From JBIIJL01 sp044233795 (GTDB taxonomy: Bacteria; Pseudomonadota; Gammaproteobacteria; Legionellales; Legionellaceae), in assembly GCA_044233795.1 (NCBI GenBank), contig JBIIJL010000026.1:1-25659 (forward strand): 25,659 bases of DNA. Direction: 5' to 3'. The position numbers and the translations under genes were made by a program. Each line of letters begins with the position of its first letter. Position 1 is the first letter of the stretch. Positions 16,398 through 24,434 of the stretch are shown here, piece by piece. The notes beneath the pieces were generated by a model. That model was not told the origin of the DNA. It worked only from the letters and a program-made list of their open reading frames with translations, and did not search any database.

Positions 16398-17478
16398 TGA
16401 GTATTTCCTTGGCTTTTGCTACCTTTTCTCGAAGTTTTGATTGGTAACTATCACAAAGGGTTAAATGAGCAAGTTTTCGCTGAGGTTTTGGTGCTTTACC
16501 ATAAGAATGATAGTGTAACCCTTCTATTGACAATAATTCTTGTAGCTGATGAGGTGGCGTTCCTAAACAGTTTATCATCGTTGAAAATCCTTGTGCCTTT
16601 GTTGAACCCAATGGCCAACCTAAAATAGCTCTCAGGTGATTTTCGAATTGGGACGTTTCAGCGCCGTCAAGCGTCCAATGTCCAGAGTTATGGACACGTG
16701 GAGCAATCTCATTAACCAAAAGTTTGTCACCAACTAAAAAAAATTCAAGAGTCAAAACACCAACATAACGAAAAGCATTGAATATAGCGCGAGCATAACC
16801 TTCTGCAATACCTTGAAGACGTTCATCGTTGTAAGGCGCTTCAGAGAGACGTAAAATCCCTTCGCGATGCTGATTGTGCGTTAACGGATAAAATACCTCC
16901 TCACTTGTTTGGCTTCTAACGGCAATAAGAGACAGTTCAGCATCAAATGAAACAAATTGCTCAGCGACAAGTGCATTGTGTCCCATGTTCTCGATAGCTT
17001 CATTAGCACTGCGTTTATCTAGAATCAACTGTTGTCCCTTTCCATCATAGCCATTTCGAGTGGTTTTAAGAACAAGTGGGAAACCAAATGTATCTATTGC
17101 CTGCGTCAAGTCCTTCGCATTATCAATCGCCAAAAATCCTGTGGTGGGTATTCCTAAATGGTTACAACATGTTTTCTCAAAGATTCTGTCTTGAGTCATT
17201 CGCAAGACCTCAACACCTGGCTTTAGAGAAAATAATTTGGACAGGTGACTTACAGCATCTATGGGTAAATTCTCAGTTTCGATGGTCATCACACCAACAC
17301 CTTCGCAGTGTCGAGCAATCTCGTCTACATCGTCAAAATGCGCCTGGATAACTTTTGTCACTTGACCTGCACAACATTCAGGCATGGGGTCAATGCAAAT
17401 TACTTCAATGCCAAATGAATATGCAGAAATTGCTAACATTCTCGCTAATTGGCCACCTCCCAGTATGGCAATTTTCAT
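16387..17478 (-). CDS. purK: N5-carboxyaminoimidazole ribonucleotide synthase PurK
   Basis: PurK uses ATP and bicarbonate to carboxylate AIR to N5-CAIR in purine synthesis. The 363-aa ATP-grasp protein opens with KIAILGGGQLARMLA. It shows FPLVLKTTRNGYDGKGQ at the ATP-binding subdomain and ELSLIAVRS, LEFFLVGDKLLVNEIAPRVHNSGHWT towards the metal/ATP site. The start ATG forms an ATGA overlap with the purE stop, so the two enzymes of this step are co-translated. Confidence 0.97.
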   Translation of the reverse strand: MKIAILGGGQLARMLAISAYSFGIEVICIDPMPECCAGQVTKVIQAHFDDVDEIARHCEGVGVMTIETENLPIDAVSHLSKLFSLKPGVEVLRMTQDRIFEKTCCNHLGIPTTGFLAIDNAKDLTQAIDTFGFPLVLKTTRNGYDGKGQQLILDKRSANEAIENMGHNALVAEQFVSFDAELSLIAVRSQTSEEVFYPLTHNQHREGILRLSEAPYNDERLQGIAEGYARAIFNAFRYVGVLTLEFFLVGDKLLVNEIAPRVHNSGHWTLDGAETSQFENHLRAILGWPLGSTKAQGFSTMINCLGTPPHQLQELLSIEGLHYHSYGKAPKPQRKLAHLTLCDSYQSKLREKVAKAKEILNEC

Positions 17479-17981
17479 GAGAAAGGAATTCGTGGGTCTG
17501 AATTTTCTAGCACACTCTTAGTCTGATCATTACGAAAATGGGACAATGAAGATGCGATAGGTTCATATTTGTTGGCAAGAATTGCTGCAGCAAGCAACGC
17601 GGCATTAATAGCACCAGCACGCCCAATTGCAAGAGTAGCAACGGGAATGCCTGCAGGCATTTGGACCATAGATAGCAATGAGTCTATTCCATTCAATGTC
17701 TTCGATTGAATTGGAACACCGAGAATAGGAAGCAATGTTTTGGCTGCAAGCATGCCCGGCAGATGTGCAGCTCCGCCGGCTCCGGCAATAATCACTTCGA
17801 TCCCTCGGGCTTTTGCGCCTTCTGCATATTGAAACAATTTGTCAGGGGTTCGATGCGCAGAAACGATTTCTACCTCATATTGGATAGATAGTTTATCTAA
17901 CTGGTGGGCTGCATGAAGCATTGTATCCCAATCACTTCTTGACCCCATCACCACACCCACCAACAACTCTTTTAGATGCAT
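17475..17981 (-). CDS. purE: N5-carboxyaminoimidazole ribonucleotide mutase PurE (class I)
   Basis: PurE shifts the carboxyl of N5-CAIR to give CAIR. I choose ATG 17981 (168 aa) because the family N-terminus lies right before LVGVVMGSRSDWDTM. An in-frame TTG at 17993 is immediately behind AAGGG, with no spacing. Active-site blocks are GSRSDWD (13-19), SAHRTP (41-46, His43) and GAGGAAHLPGM. The presence of purK agrees with class I. The gene starts 8 nt after the stop of the Sel1-like protein gene and overlaps purK by 4 nt. Confidence 0.96.
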   Translation of the reverse strand: MHLKELLVGVVMGSRSDWDTMLHAAHQLDKLSIQYEVEIVSAHRTPDKLFQYAEGAKARGIEVIIAGAGGAAHLPGMLAAKTLLPILGVPIQSKTLNGIDSLLSMVQMPAGIPVATLAIGRAGAINAALLAAAILANKYEPIASSLSHFRNDQTKSVLENSDPRIPFS

Positions 17982-17989
17982 CGTGAAAC

Positions 17990-18583
17990 TCAACCCTTAT
18001 TATTGCGGTATTGTGCTAACTCGGAGAAAAATTCTGTTTTATTAAGCCCTAAAGCTGCAAAAATTTGTGGAACCCTGTCCCAGCTATTCTCTTGCTCAAT
18101 GCTTGCAACAATCAAGTCAAAACCATGCTTTTTATCTGCTTCAACGCCCCATCCATTGATATAACTCAACCCCTCAAGACGCTTTGCTTCTACATGTTGA
18201 TGCTTTTCAGCTACCTGTAAATAAGCATGTGCTTCTCCAAACAATCGCACAACTGCATGCCCATTAATGGGGCCTGCAAAAACTCCATTTTTCTGCAGAT
18301 CGTCACGAAATTTTGCTTCTTCAAGGAGATCTTTACCCAGTATATACGCAGCATTGGCGTCTTCAAGTTCAGATGCTTTACGATAACACTCTTGAACCAT
18401 TTCCCGTGCAAACGGAAATTTCTTACTCCCATGCAACCCTATATAAATAGCTGCAAGTTTATAATAGCCATCAATCTCTACTTTTAATGCTTGTTCACTC
18501 GGCTGATTATGGATCCGTGCTTGTTGAAAAGACTTTAACTTTTTAATTAATCGATTGATTTTAAAACGTTTCATAGACCACAT
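17990..18583 (-). CDS. Sel1-like/TPR repeat protein of unknown function
   Basis: The function is not recognised. The 197-aa protein starts at ATG 18583 behind a very strong Shine-Dalgarno (GGAGGGG, 6 nt away), the best in the window. The N-terminal 25 residues are highly basic. Residues about 40-170 are helical; KRLEGLSYINGWGVEADKK (about residues 132-150) fits the Sel1 repeat pattern (LG..Y..G.GV..D). An earlier degenerate helix pair lies around YYKLAAIYIGLHGSKKFP. No signal peptide or membrane helix is seen. Sel1-type repeats usually mediate protein-protein contacts. It is co-transcribed with purE (8-nt gap), but a link to purine synthesis is not shown. Confidence 0.7.
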   Translation of the reverse strand: MWSMKRFKINRLIKKLKSFQQARIHNQPSEQALKVEIDGYYKLAAIYIGLHGSKKFPFAREMVQECYRKASELEDANAAYILGKDLLEEAKFRDDLQKNGVFAGPINGHAVVRLFGEAHAYLQVAEKHQHVEAKRLEGLSYINGWGVEADKKHGFDLIVASIEQENSWDRVPQIFAALGLNKTEFFSELAQYRNNKG

Positions 18584-18623
18584 ATGTACCCCTCCATTCG
18601 ATCTATAAAGAGCAAGATCATCA

Positions 18624-19064
18624 TTATACGACAGATATAAGCCAGTGAAGTCCTATTAACCCCAAATAACATAACAACATAATCAGCATAAGTCGCAATA
18701 CCAAAAGACTTGCGACTGACACATCATTATCTTTATTAATTCTTCCACTCGTTTGCTGTAATTCATCTTTATAAATTTTGTTATCGATGCGATTAGAACA
18801 ATAATCAGCAACAAGAGCAAAGAATATAGCTGAGAAAAACAATATTAAACCAACGACGGTCCGAGGAGAAATTGTAGATAGACTAAATTTAATCCGAAGC
18901 CACTCCTCCCATATCACAAGAAACGAGGGAGTATTGTATTTCCAATTAAAAAACAGATGTGGTGCAATAAATAAAATAAACGCAAACAGTAACAGGCTTG
19001 CAACCAGTGAAATCAGGCCAATAATAAATAACTTCCTGTCCTGTTGATACCTATCGTGCTCCAT
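18624..19064 (-). CDS. Small membrane protein, unknown family
   Basis: The 146-aa protein starts at ATG 19064 with GGGA 7 nt upstream. Three hydrophobic segments are visible: residues about 13-35 (LFIIGLISLVASLLLFAFIL), 70-86 (VGLILFFSAIFFALVA) and 122-143 (LRLMLIMLLCYLGLIGLHWLI). A polar loop follows the second one (DYCSNRIDNKIYKDELQQ). I do not recognise a family. It is the first gene of the minus-strand string that includes the Sel1-like protein, purE, purK and dipZ, 40 bp ahead of the next gene, and is divergent from ppsR. Confidence 0.65.
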   Translation of the reverse strand: MEHDRYQQDRKLFIIGLISLVASLLLFAFILFIAPHLFFNWKYNTPSFLVIWEEWLRIKFSLSTISPRTVVGLILFFSAIFFALVADYCSNRIDNKIYKDELQQTSGRINKDNDVSVASLLVLRLMLIMLLCYLGLIGLHWLISVV

Positions 19065-19089
19065 ATTTATCCCGGTTTAATGTATTAAA

Positions 19090-19177
19090 CAAGGCTTGCT
19101 TTTAACGCAAGTCATGTGCATCATAACCCCATGATTTTAATCAACATACCAGATACCACACTGATTGCAAAGCCTTG
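19090..19177. repeat. Inverted repeat spanning the ppsR upstream region
   Basis: CAAGGCTTGC (19090-19099) is complementary to GCAAAGCCTTG (19167-19177) apart from one bulged base. The right arm ends at the first G of the ppsR Shine-Dalgarno (GAGGAG, 19177-19182). If the transcript starts upstream of 19090, the pairing could partly cover the ribosome site. The loop is long (67 nt), so chance is quite possible. Confidence 0.3.
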
Positions 19178-19189
19178 AGGAGAAAAAGA

Positions 19190-20005
19190 ATGAAGCGTTT
19201 TGTATTTATCATTTCAGATGGTACTGGGATCACGGCAGAATCTTTAGCTAACAGCCTGCTGACTCAGTTTGGGCATATTGAATTTGAAAGAGTAACTGAA
19301 CCCTATATCGATTCAATAGACAAAGCCGATATTTTTCTTAGTACAGTCAAAACCTGTTATGAACAAACCAGCATCAAACCAATTATCTTCATGACCATTG
19401 TCGACCCTGATATCAATAGCCACATCAAACAAACAAATGCTCGCGTCTTTGACTTATTCAATACCTTTCTTTACCCACTGGAACAAGAACTAAATACCAA
19501 ATCATCTCATACTGTAGGACTCACTCATGGGGTAGCCAATCTTGCTATCTATAACCATAGGATAGATGCCGTTAATTACACATTGGATCATGATGATGGA
19601 ATACAAACGCACAATTATGATAAAGCAGACATAATTCTTGTTGGGGTATCTCGCTGTGGTAAAACACCAAGCTGCCTGTACATGGCGTTACAATTTGGGA
19701 TTTATGCTGCCAACTACCCTTTTACCGATGACGATTTAGCTGATATTCGCCTGCCTGCGACTCTAAAACCTTACAAGAAAAAGCTCTTTGGCTTAACCAT
19801 TAACATCGAACGGCTGCAACAGATTCGTAATGAACGGCGCCCAAATAGCCAATATGCATCTATTGAACAATGCCGAATTGAGATAGGAGAGGTCGAATCA
19901 ATGTATCAACGTGAGAAAATTCCATACCTTGATTCAACACGCTACTCAATTGAAGAAATTGCCACAAAAATCATGACCACTGCGGGTCTCAAACGCAAAA
20001 TCTAG
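19190..20005 (+). CDS. ppsR: PEP synthase regulatory protein PpsR (DUF299 kinase/pyrophosphorylase)
   Basis: PpsR inactivates phosphoenolpyruvate synthase by ADP-dependent phosphorylation of a threonine and reactivates it by phosphate-dependent removal, balancing gluconeogenesis. The ATG at 19190 (271 aa) sits 7 nt after GAGGAG; an in-frame TTG at 19175 overlaps that ribosome site and is rejected. The N-terminus KRFVFIISDGTGITAESLA and the P-loop region GVSRCGKTPSCLYMA (152-166), followed by ANYPFTDDD, are diagnostic. Residue 156 is Cys where I recall Ser in E. coli (SRSGKT). Its target gene ppsA is not in the window. The stop shares a CTAG with the prpD stop on the opposite strand. Confidence 0.95.
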   Translation: MKRFVFIISDGTGITAESLANSLLTQFGHIEFERVTEPYIDSIDKADIFLSTVKTCYEQTSIKPIIFMTIVDPDINSHIKQTNARVFDLFNTFLYPLEQELNTKSSHTVGLTHGVANLAIYNHRIDAVNYTLDHDDGIQTHNYDKADIILVGVSRCGKTPSCLYMALQFGIYAANYPFTDDDLADIRLPATLKPYKKKLFGLTINIERLQQIRNERRPNSQYASIEQCRIEIGEVESMYQREKIPYLDSTRYSIEEIATKIMTTAGLKRKI

Positions 20006-21447
20006 ACACCCCACATCGCCATAAAATCGACCACGGACATGGCAGATAACGTATTAGTGTCACTCATTTTATTAACGATTTCTGCTATTTTTTGTTCAGA
20101 AAACTGTGTAGCCAAATTAGCTTTAAATTTACTCATCAACACATGAGATCCTTCTGCTCTTCTGCGCCTATGACCAATCGGATATTCGACCGTGATAGTG
20201 TCACTTTCAGTCCCATCATTAAAGTAAAGCTTAATACTATTGGCAATTGACCGTTTTTCGGCCAATAGATAGTCCTCAGAAAATTGTTGATTTTCAAGCA
20301 CTAACATTTTGTTTCGTAACTGATCTATTCGCGGATCAGCTGCCATTTCATCCTCATAATGCTTGGCATTTAAATCACCATATAGCAACCCAATGGCAAC
20401 CATGTATTGAAGACAATGGTCTCTGTCGGCAGGATTATGCAAAGGACCTTGTTTACTGATAATGCGAATCGCCGATTCATGGGTCTTAAGCTCAATTTTT
20501 AAAATATCATTAAATCTTTTTTGCACCAAGGGATGTAAAGCAACAGCACATTCTATTGCTGTTTGCGCATGAAATTCTGCCGGAAAAGATAGTTTAAACA
20601 AGACATTTTCCATAACATAACTACCGTAAGGGCGTTGGAATTTGAAAGGCTTTCCTTTAAAAAGCACATCATAAAAACCCCAAATAGGTGCAGTCAAAGC
20701 ACTTGGATAGCCCATCTCACCTGCTGCTGTCATAAGCACAAGTCTCACAGCTCTTGATGTTGCATCACCTGCGGCCCATGATTTCCGAGAGCCTGTATTC
20801 GGTGAATGTCGATATGTGCGCAAACTTTGCCCATCAACAAGTGCCTGAGAAATCGCCCGCTTCAAAAAATCTTCATCGCCACCTATAAGCATTGCGCTCA
20901 CTGCAACACTTGCTATTTTGACTAATAAGACATGATCAATACCCACGCGATTAAAACTGTTCTCAAGAGCTATACAACCTTGTATTTCGTGAGCTTTGAT
21001 CATTGCTGTTAAGACGTCGTGCATCGAAAGACTCGACTCACCTCTTTGTTGTCGTTGACGAGATACATAGTCTGACACGGCCAAAATTGCACCAAGGTTA
21101 TCTGAAGGATGTCCCCACTCTTGCGCAAGCCACGTGTCATTAAAATCTAACCAACGTACCATGGTACCAATATTAAACGCCGCCTGGACTGGATCTAGTT
21201 CATAGGAGGTCCCAGGAACACGTGCACCACCGGACAGGATAGCACCTTTCACAATAGGGCCTAGTAGTTTTGTACACTCAGTAAAATTCAGTGCCAACAT
21301 GCCACAGCCAAGTGTATCCATCAAACAAAGACGAGCTGTTTCATACGCTTCATAGCTATCAATATTTGTCGTAAGAACATATTCAGCAATATCTTTAATG
21401 ACAACATCGTAATCAGGCTTATTGTTATCGTTTGCACATATATGCAT
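20002..21447 (-). CDS. prpD: 2-methylcitrate dehydratase PrpD
   Basis: PrpD dehydrates 2-methylcitrate to 2-methylaconitate in propionate breakdown. It is an Fe-S-independent MmgE/PrpD family enzyme. Long stretches agree with the E. coli protein as I recall it: DPVQAAFNIG, RWLDFNDTWLAQEWGHPSDN, HEIQGCIALENSFNRVG, GQSLRTYRHSPNTG and NPADRDHCLQYMVA. I prefer ATG 21447 (481 aa). It has GAGAG 8 nt upstream, lies 1 nt after the prpC stop and fits the E. coli N-terminus. An in-frame ATG at 21462 has no ribosome site and would overlap prpC by 14 nt. The gene is third in prpB-prpC-prpD. Confidence 0.97.
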   Translation of the reverse strand: MHICANDNNKPDYDVVIKDIAEYVLTTNIDSYEAYETARLCLMDTLGCGMLALNFTECTKLLGPIVKGAILSGGARVPGTSYELDPVQAAFNIGTMVRWLDFNDTWLAQEWGHPSDNLGAILAVSDYVSRQRQQRGESSLSMHDVLTAMIKAHEIQGCIALENSFNRVGIDHVLLVKIASVAVSAMLIGGDEDFLKRAISQALVDGQSLRTYRHSPNTGSRKSWAAGDATSRAVRLVLMTAAGEMGYPSALTAPIWGFYDVLFKGKPFKFQRPYGSYVMENVLFKLSFPAEFHAQTAIECAVALHPLVQKRFNDILKIELKTHESAIRIISKQGPLHNPADRDHCLQYMVAIGLLYGDLNAKHYEDEMAADPRIDQLRNKMLVLENQQFSEDYLLAEKRSIANSIKLYFNDGTESDTITVEYPIGHRRRRAEGSHVLMSKFKANLATQFSEQKIAEIVNKMSDTNTLSAMSVVDFMAMWGV

Positions 21448-21448
21448 A

Positions 21449-22567
21449 CTATATTCTCTCATCTAAAGGGAGGTAAGACCTTTGCTCGGGGCCAATATAC
21501 TCGGAAGTAGGCCTTATCAAACGATTGTCTTCGCGCTGCTCGAAAACATGCGCAGACCAACCGGTAATCCGTGATATCACAAAAATTGGGGTAAATAATG
21601 GTGTAGGAATCCCTGCATAGTGATAAGCGGATGCACTGTAAAAATCTAGATTAGGAAATAATTTCTTCTTACTCCACATTACTTCTTCGATGCGCTCCGA
21701 AACGTCATACAATAAGGTATTGCTCTGTGCCTGTGCTAATTTTTTTGACCATACCTTGATAATGTCTGAGCGAGGATCACAATCAGTGTATACACGATGA
21801 CCAAAACCCATGATCTTGGCTTTTTGTGTTAACATCTCTGTAAGCTTCATCTCAGCCTCATCTGGACTTTTAAAGCGCTCGATCAAGTCCATTGCCGCTT
21901 CATTGGCTCCTCCATGCAATGGACCTCGCAAAGTACCGATGGCACTTGTTATCGCTGAATAAAAATCAGCAAGAGTCGCTGCTGTAACCCGAGCTGCAAA
22001 AGTTGAGGCATTAAACTCATGTTCTGCATATAAAATCAACGAAACATTCATCATATTGCTAAGGATTTTTTCAGGCTTTTGACCGTGCAAAAGGGTAAGA
22101 AAATGTCCTCCTGTTGTTGGCTCTGTGCTTTCACCATTGATTTGTTGGCCTTTAAAATGATAAGCGTACCAATAACAAAGCATCCCTGGGAATATCGCCA
22201 GTAACCTATCAGCAATATCATGCTGCTCAGTAAAATTATTTTCAGGAAGAAGCGTGCCCAGCATCGAGCAACCCGTACGAAGGACATCCATCGGATGCGT
22301 TGTTTTAGGAATGAGTTCTAATACTCTCTTCAACGCTGACGGCAGTGGTCTTAAGCTCACCAATCTATCTATGTAGGCTGAAAGTTCGACCCGATTAGGT
22401 AGTTTATTATAGAGAAGAAGATAGGCAACCTCCTCAAAGGTCGCATGTTCTGCCAAATCATTGATTGAATATCCGCGATAATTGAGACCCTTCCCTTTGA
22501 GTCCAACGGTCGCAATGGCGGATTGTCCTGCCACTACACCAGCTAAACCCGCACTATTCGTTACCAT
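21449..22567 (-). CDS. prpC: 2-methylcitrate synthase PrpC
   Basis: PrpC condenses propionyl-CoA with oxaloacetate to 2-methylcitrate. The 372-aa protein belongs to the short citrate synthase family. It has the catalytic residues His218 (GPLHGGANE), His257 (GFGHRVY) and Asp308 (NLDFYSA), plus the ITGWSAH block. Placement between prpB and prpD argues for methylcitrate rather than citrate synthase, though dual activity is common. The ATG overlaps the prpB 3' end by 14 nt and has a purine-rich GGAAGAGG directly before it, consistent with coupling to prpB. Confidence 0.95.
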   Translation of the reverse strand: MVTNSAGLAGVVAGQSAIATVGLKGKGLNYRGYSINDLAEHATFEEVAYLLLYNKLPNRVELSAYIDRLVSLRPLPSALKRVLELIPKTTHPMDVLRTGCSMLGTLLPENNFTEQHDIADRLLAIFPGMLCYWYAYHFKGQQINGESTEPTTGGHFLTLLHGQKPEKILSNMMNVSLILYAEHEFNASTFAARVTAATLADFYSAITSAIGTLRGPLHGGANEAAMDLIERFKSPDEAEMKLTEMLTQKAKIMGFGHRVYTDCDPRSDIIKVWSKKLAQAQSNTLLYDVSERIEEVMWSKKKLFPNLDFYSASAYHYAGIPTPLFTPIFVISRITGWSAHVFEQREDNRLIRPTSEYIGPEQRSYLPLDERI

Positions 22568-23444
22568 CCTCTTCCTCCATTAATTGGTCAACTTTTTGTT
22601 CGAACTCATGATATTTTAAAATGTCGTATAATTCATCCCGAGTTTGCATAGAGCTAAGCATCGATTGCTGTGTTCCTTCCCTTACTATAGAGCGATAGAC
22701 ACCCAATGCTGCGAATGACATTGCTCGAAATGCACTTAAAGGATACAAAATCAACCCAACTCCAGCCTGACTCAAAGCATCTCGAGTAAAAAGCGGTGTT
22801 AAACCAAACTCAGTCATATTAGCAAGGACAGGCACATCAAGGGCCATAGTGAAAAATCGATACTCATCAAGCGTTGAAAGAGCTTCAGGAAAAATCATAT
22901 CAGCTCCCTGCTCGACATAATAAAGTGCTCTATCTAGAGCCGCTTGTTTGCCCTCAATTGAATAAGCATCAGTTCGAGCCATGATGACAAAATCACTAGA
23001 AATTCTTGCATCAACAGCGGCTTTAATTCTATCGCCCATTTCATACATCGAAACAATACATTTGTTTGGGCGATGCCCACAACGTTTGCTAGTCACTTGA
23101 TCTTCTATATGAACCGCTGCAACAAACGCTCGCTCCAAGGACTGAATGGTTCTGGTAATCCCTAGTGCATTTCCAAAACCAGTATCCACATCAACTAACA
23201 GCGGTAAATCAGTAACTTCAGTTATTCGTCGAGCATCAGTTAATACATTTGCAAGTGAAGTCATGCCCAGATCAGGAAGCCCATATGATGCATTTGCAAC
23301 ACCCGCCCCAGAAAGATATAGCGCTTTACCTCCCGTTGACTCAGCAAGCATTGCAGAATAAGCATTAATTGTGCCGAGCACTTGCAGTGGAGAAGAAGAT
23401 TTGACCAACATCCTAAAACGAAGGCCAGGTGAATACTTTGTCAT
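22554..23444 (-). CDS. prpB: 2-methylisocitrate lyase PrpB
   Basis: PrpB cleaves 2-methylisocitrate to pyruvate and succinate, the last step of the methylcitrate cycle. The 296-aa protein has Mg-binding aspartates in LLVDVDTGFGNA (Asp85, Asp87) and the catalytic Cys122 in KRCGHRPNK, one residue from the E. coli numbering. ATG 23444 has AGGA about 8 nt upstream. It heads a prpBCD operon. No prpR regulator, prpE ligase or acnD/prpF is present nearby, so the hydration step may use another aconitase (acnB). Confidence 0.96.
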   Translation of the reverse strand: MTKYSPGLRFRMLVKSSSPLQVLGTINAYSAMLAESTGGKALYLSGAGVANASYGLPDLGMTSLANVLTDARRITEVTDLPLLVDVDTGFGNALGITRTIQSLERAFVAAVHIEDQVTSKRCGHRPNKCIVSMYEMGDRIKAAVDARISSDFVIMARTDAYSIEGKQAALDRALYYVEQGADMIFPEALSTLDEYRFFTMALDVPVLANMTEFGLTPLFTRDALSQAGVGLILYPLSAFRAMSFAALGVYRSIVREGTQQSMLSSMQTRDELYDILKYHEFEQKVDQLMEEEDGNE

Positions 23445-23471
23445 TATTCAATCCTTGATACTAAACAACAA

Positions 23472-23500
23472 TTTTTATCATGTCACCTCTTCGATAGCAA
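23472..23500 (-). promoter_or_regulatory. Candidate promoter of prpBCD
   Basis: On the minus strand TTGCTA (23495-23500) and TAAAAA (23472-23477) are 17 bp apart in the 77-bp gap between the phzF-like gene and prpB, about 28 nt before the prpB ATG. The hexamer TCGATA is repeated in the same orientation at 23491-23496 and 23507-23512, overlapping the -35; it could be an operator or chance. Confidence 0.35.
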
Positions 23501-23521
23501 TCATTGTCGATATGGGTTTTA

Positions 23522-24310
23522 TCAAAAAATCAAATGTCCCTTCGAGTACCACCTACAGCGTCCAGATAAGGCTACTTCATTATCAAACACCTCGCAAAAA
23601 ACATCCCCTCTGCGCATCAATCCTTGTCGGCCATGTAGTTTTGTTTTATCCAGTTGCTCCCCCCAATATGGCGCTAATACCGAATGTGCTGAACCTGTCA
23701 CTGGATCTTCTGCAATATGATGCTTTGGATAAAAACACCGAGAGTAAAAATCAACCTCACTACTTTTGGCCGTTAGAATTAGACCTCGCTTGGGTAACCT
23801 GGCAAGCTTTGTTAAATCAATCTGCGCTGACATTACCTGTTTTTCATTTGAAAGTACAACAAGGTAATCCAAAGTACTAGAAAAAACACCCTGCAGAGGC
23901 TGATCAATGATTTCGACAAAATTATGAGGGGTATCGATAGGAGAGTAACTCAATCGTGGAAAGATCAAAGTCAACAGATCCCCTTTTTTATGCACTTTAA
24001 ATTTTCCACCTAAAGTAGAAAATTCTACCGTGTTTTTGTGAGATTTCTTTAACTCAATCAATAAAAATGCAGCTGCTAATGTAGCATGACCACACAAATT
24101 AACTTCACCATTTGGTGTAAACCAGCGGATTTGAAAACCTACGTCCTTATCACCAATAATAAATGCCGTTTCTGATAGATTATTTTCCGAAGCGATGGCC
24201 TGTAATAACTCATGATTGAGCCATTCATCAAGTAAGCAGATTGCAGCTGGATTACCGTAAAAAACTTTATCAGTGAATGCGTCGATTTGATAAATTTCGA
24301 TCTGTTGCAC
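23522..24310 (-). CDS. PhzF-family isomerase/epimerase
   Basis: PhzF-fold enzymes catalyse isomerisations through a catalytic glutamate; the substrate of this one is unknown, and most members have no link to phenazines. The protein shows YQIDAFTDKVFYGNPAA at the start, catalytic Glu47 in NLSETAF, FTPNGEVNLCGHATLAAAF and the second-lobe AEDPVTGSAH. I choose GTG 24310 (262 aa) because AGGA lies 5 nt upstream and the family N-terminus follows. A TTG at 24325 has no ribosome site. It lies alone between prpBCD and the GluR0-like gene, on the same strand, with 77 and about 124 bp gaps. Confidence 0.9.
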   Translation of the reverse strand: MQQIEIYQIDAFTDKVFYGNPAAICLLDEWLNHELLQAIASENNLSETAFIIGDKDVGFQIRWFTPNGEVNLCGHATLAAAFLLIELKKSHKNTVEFSTLGGKFKVHKKGDLLTLIFPRLSYSPIDTPHNFVEIIDQPLQGVFSSTLDYLVVLSNEKQVMSAQIDLTKLARLPKRGLILTAKSSEVDFYSRCFYPKHHIAEDPVTGSAHSVLAPYWGEQLDKTKLHGRQGLMRRGDVFCEVFDNEVALSGRCRWYSKGHLIF

Positions 24311-24362
24311 AACTTTCCTCGTCAACGAGAAACAACACGAGGAGGTTAACTTTCCCTCATTT

Positions 24363-24388
24363 AAATATCAAGTGCAGCCGTGATATTT
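24363..24388. other. AT-rich inverted repeat between GluR0-like and phzF-like genes
   Basis: AAATATCA (24363-24370) and TGATATTT (24381-24388) form a perfect 8-bp stem with a 10-nt loop in the 124-bp gap downstream of the GluR0-like gene. The stem is weak and only a short T-run follows on the plus strand. It might be a poor terminator or a binding site. No better terminator is visible here. Confidence 0.3.
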
Positions 24389-24434
24389 TTAATTTCTTAG
24401 TGATAGTGTTGAAATAGATATCAATGGCCCCCTA

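Noticed and set aside
15865..16440. 191-aa open frame on the plus strand opposite dipZ and the purK end
   Set aside because: It is antisense to a clearly conserved membrane/thioredoxin protein, has no ribosome site or recognisable motif, and its composition mirrors hydrophobic codons of the real gene.
23371..23880. 169-aa plus-strand frame across the prpB start and phzF-like gene
   Set aside because: It is antisense to two well-supported genes, with no motif or start signal.
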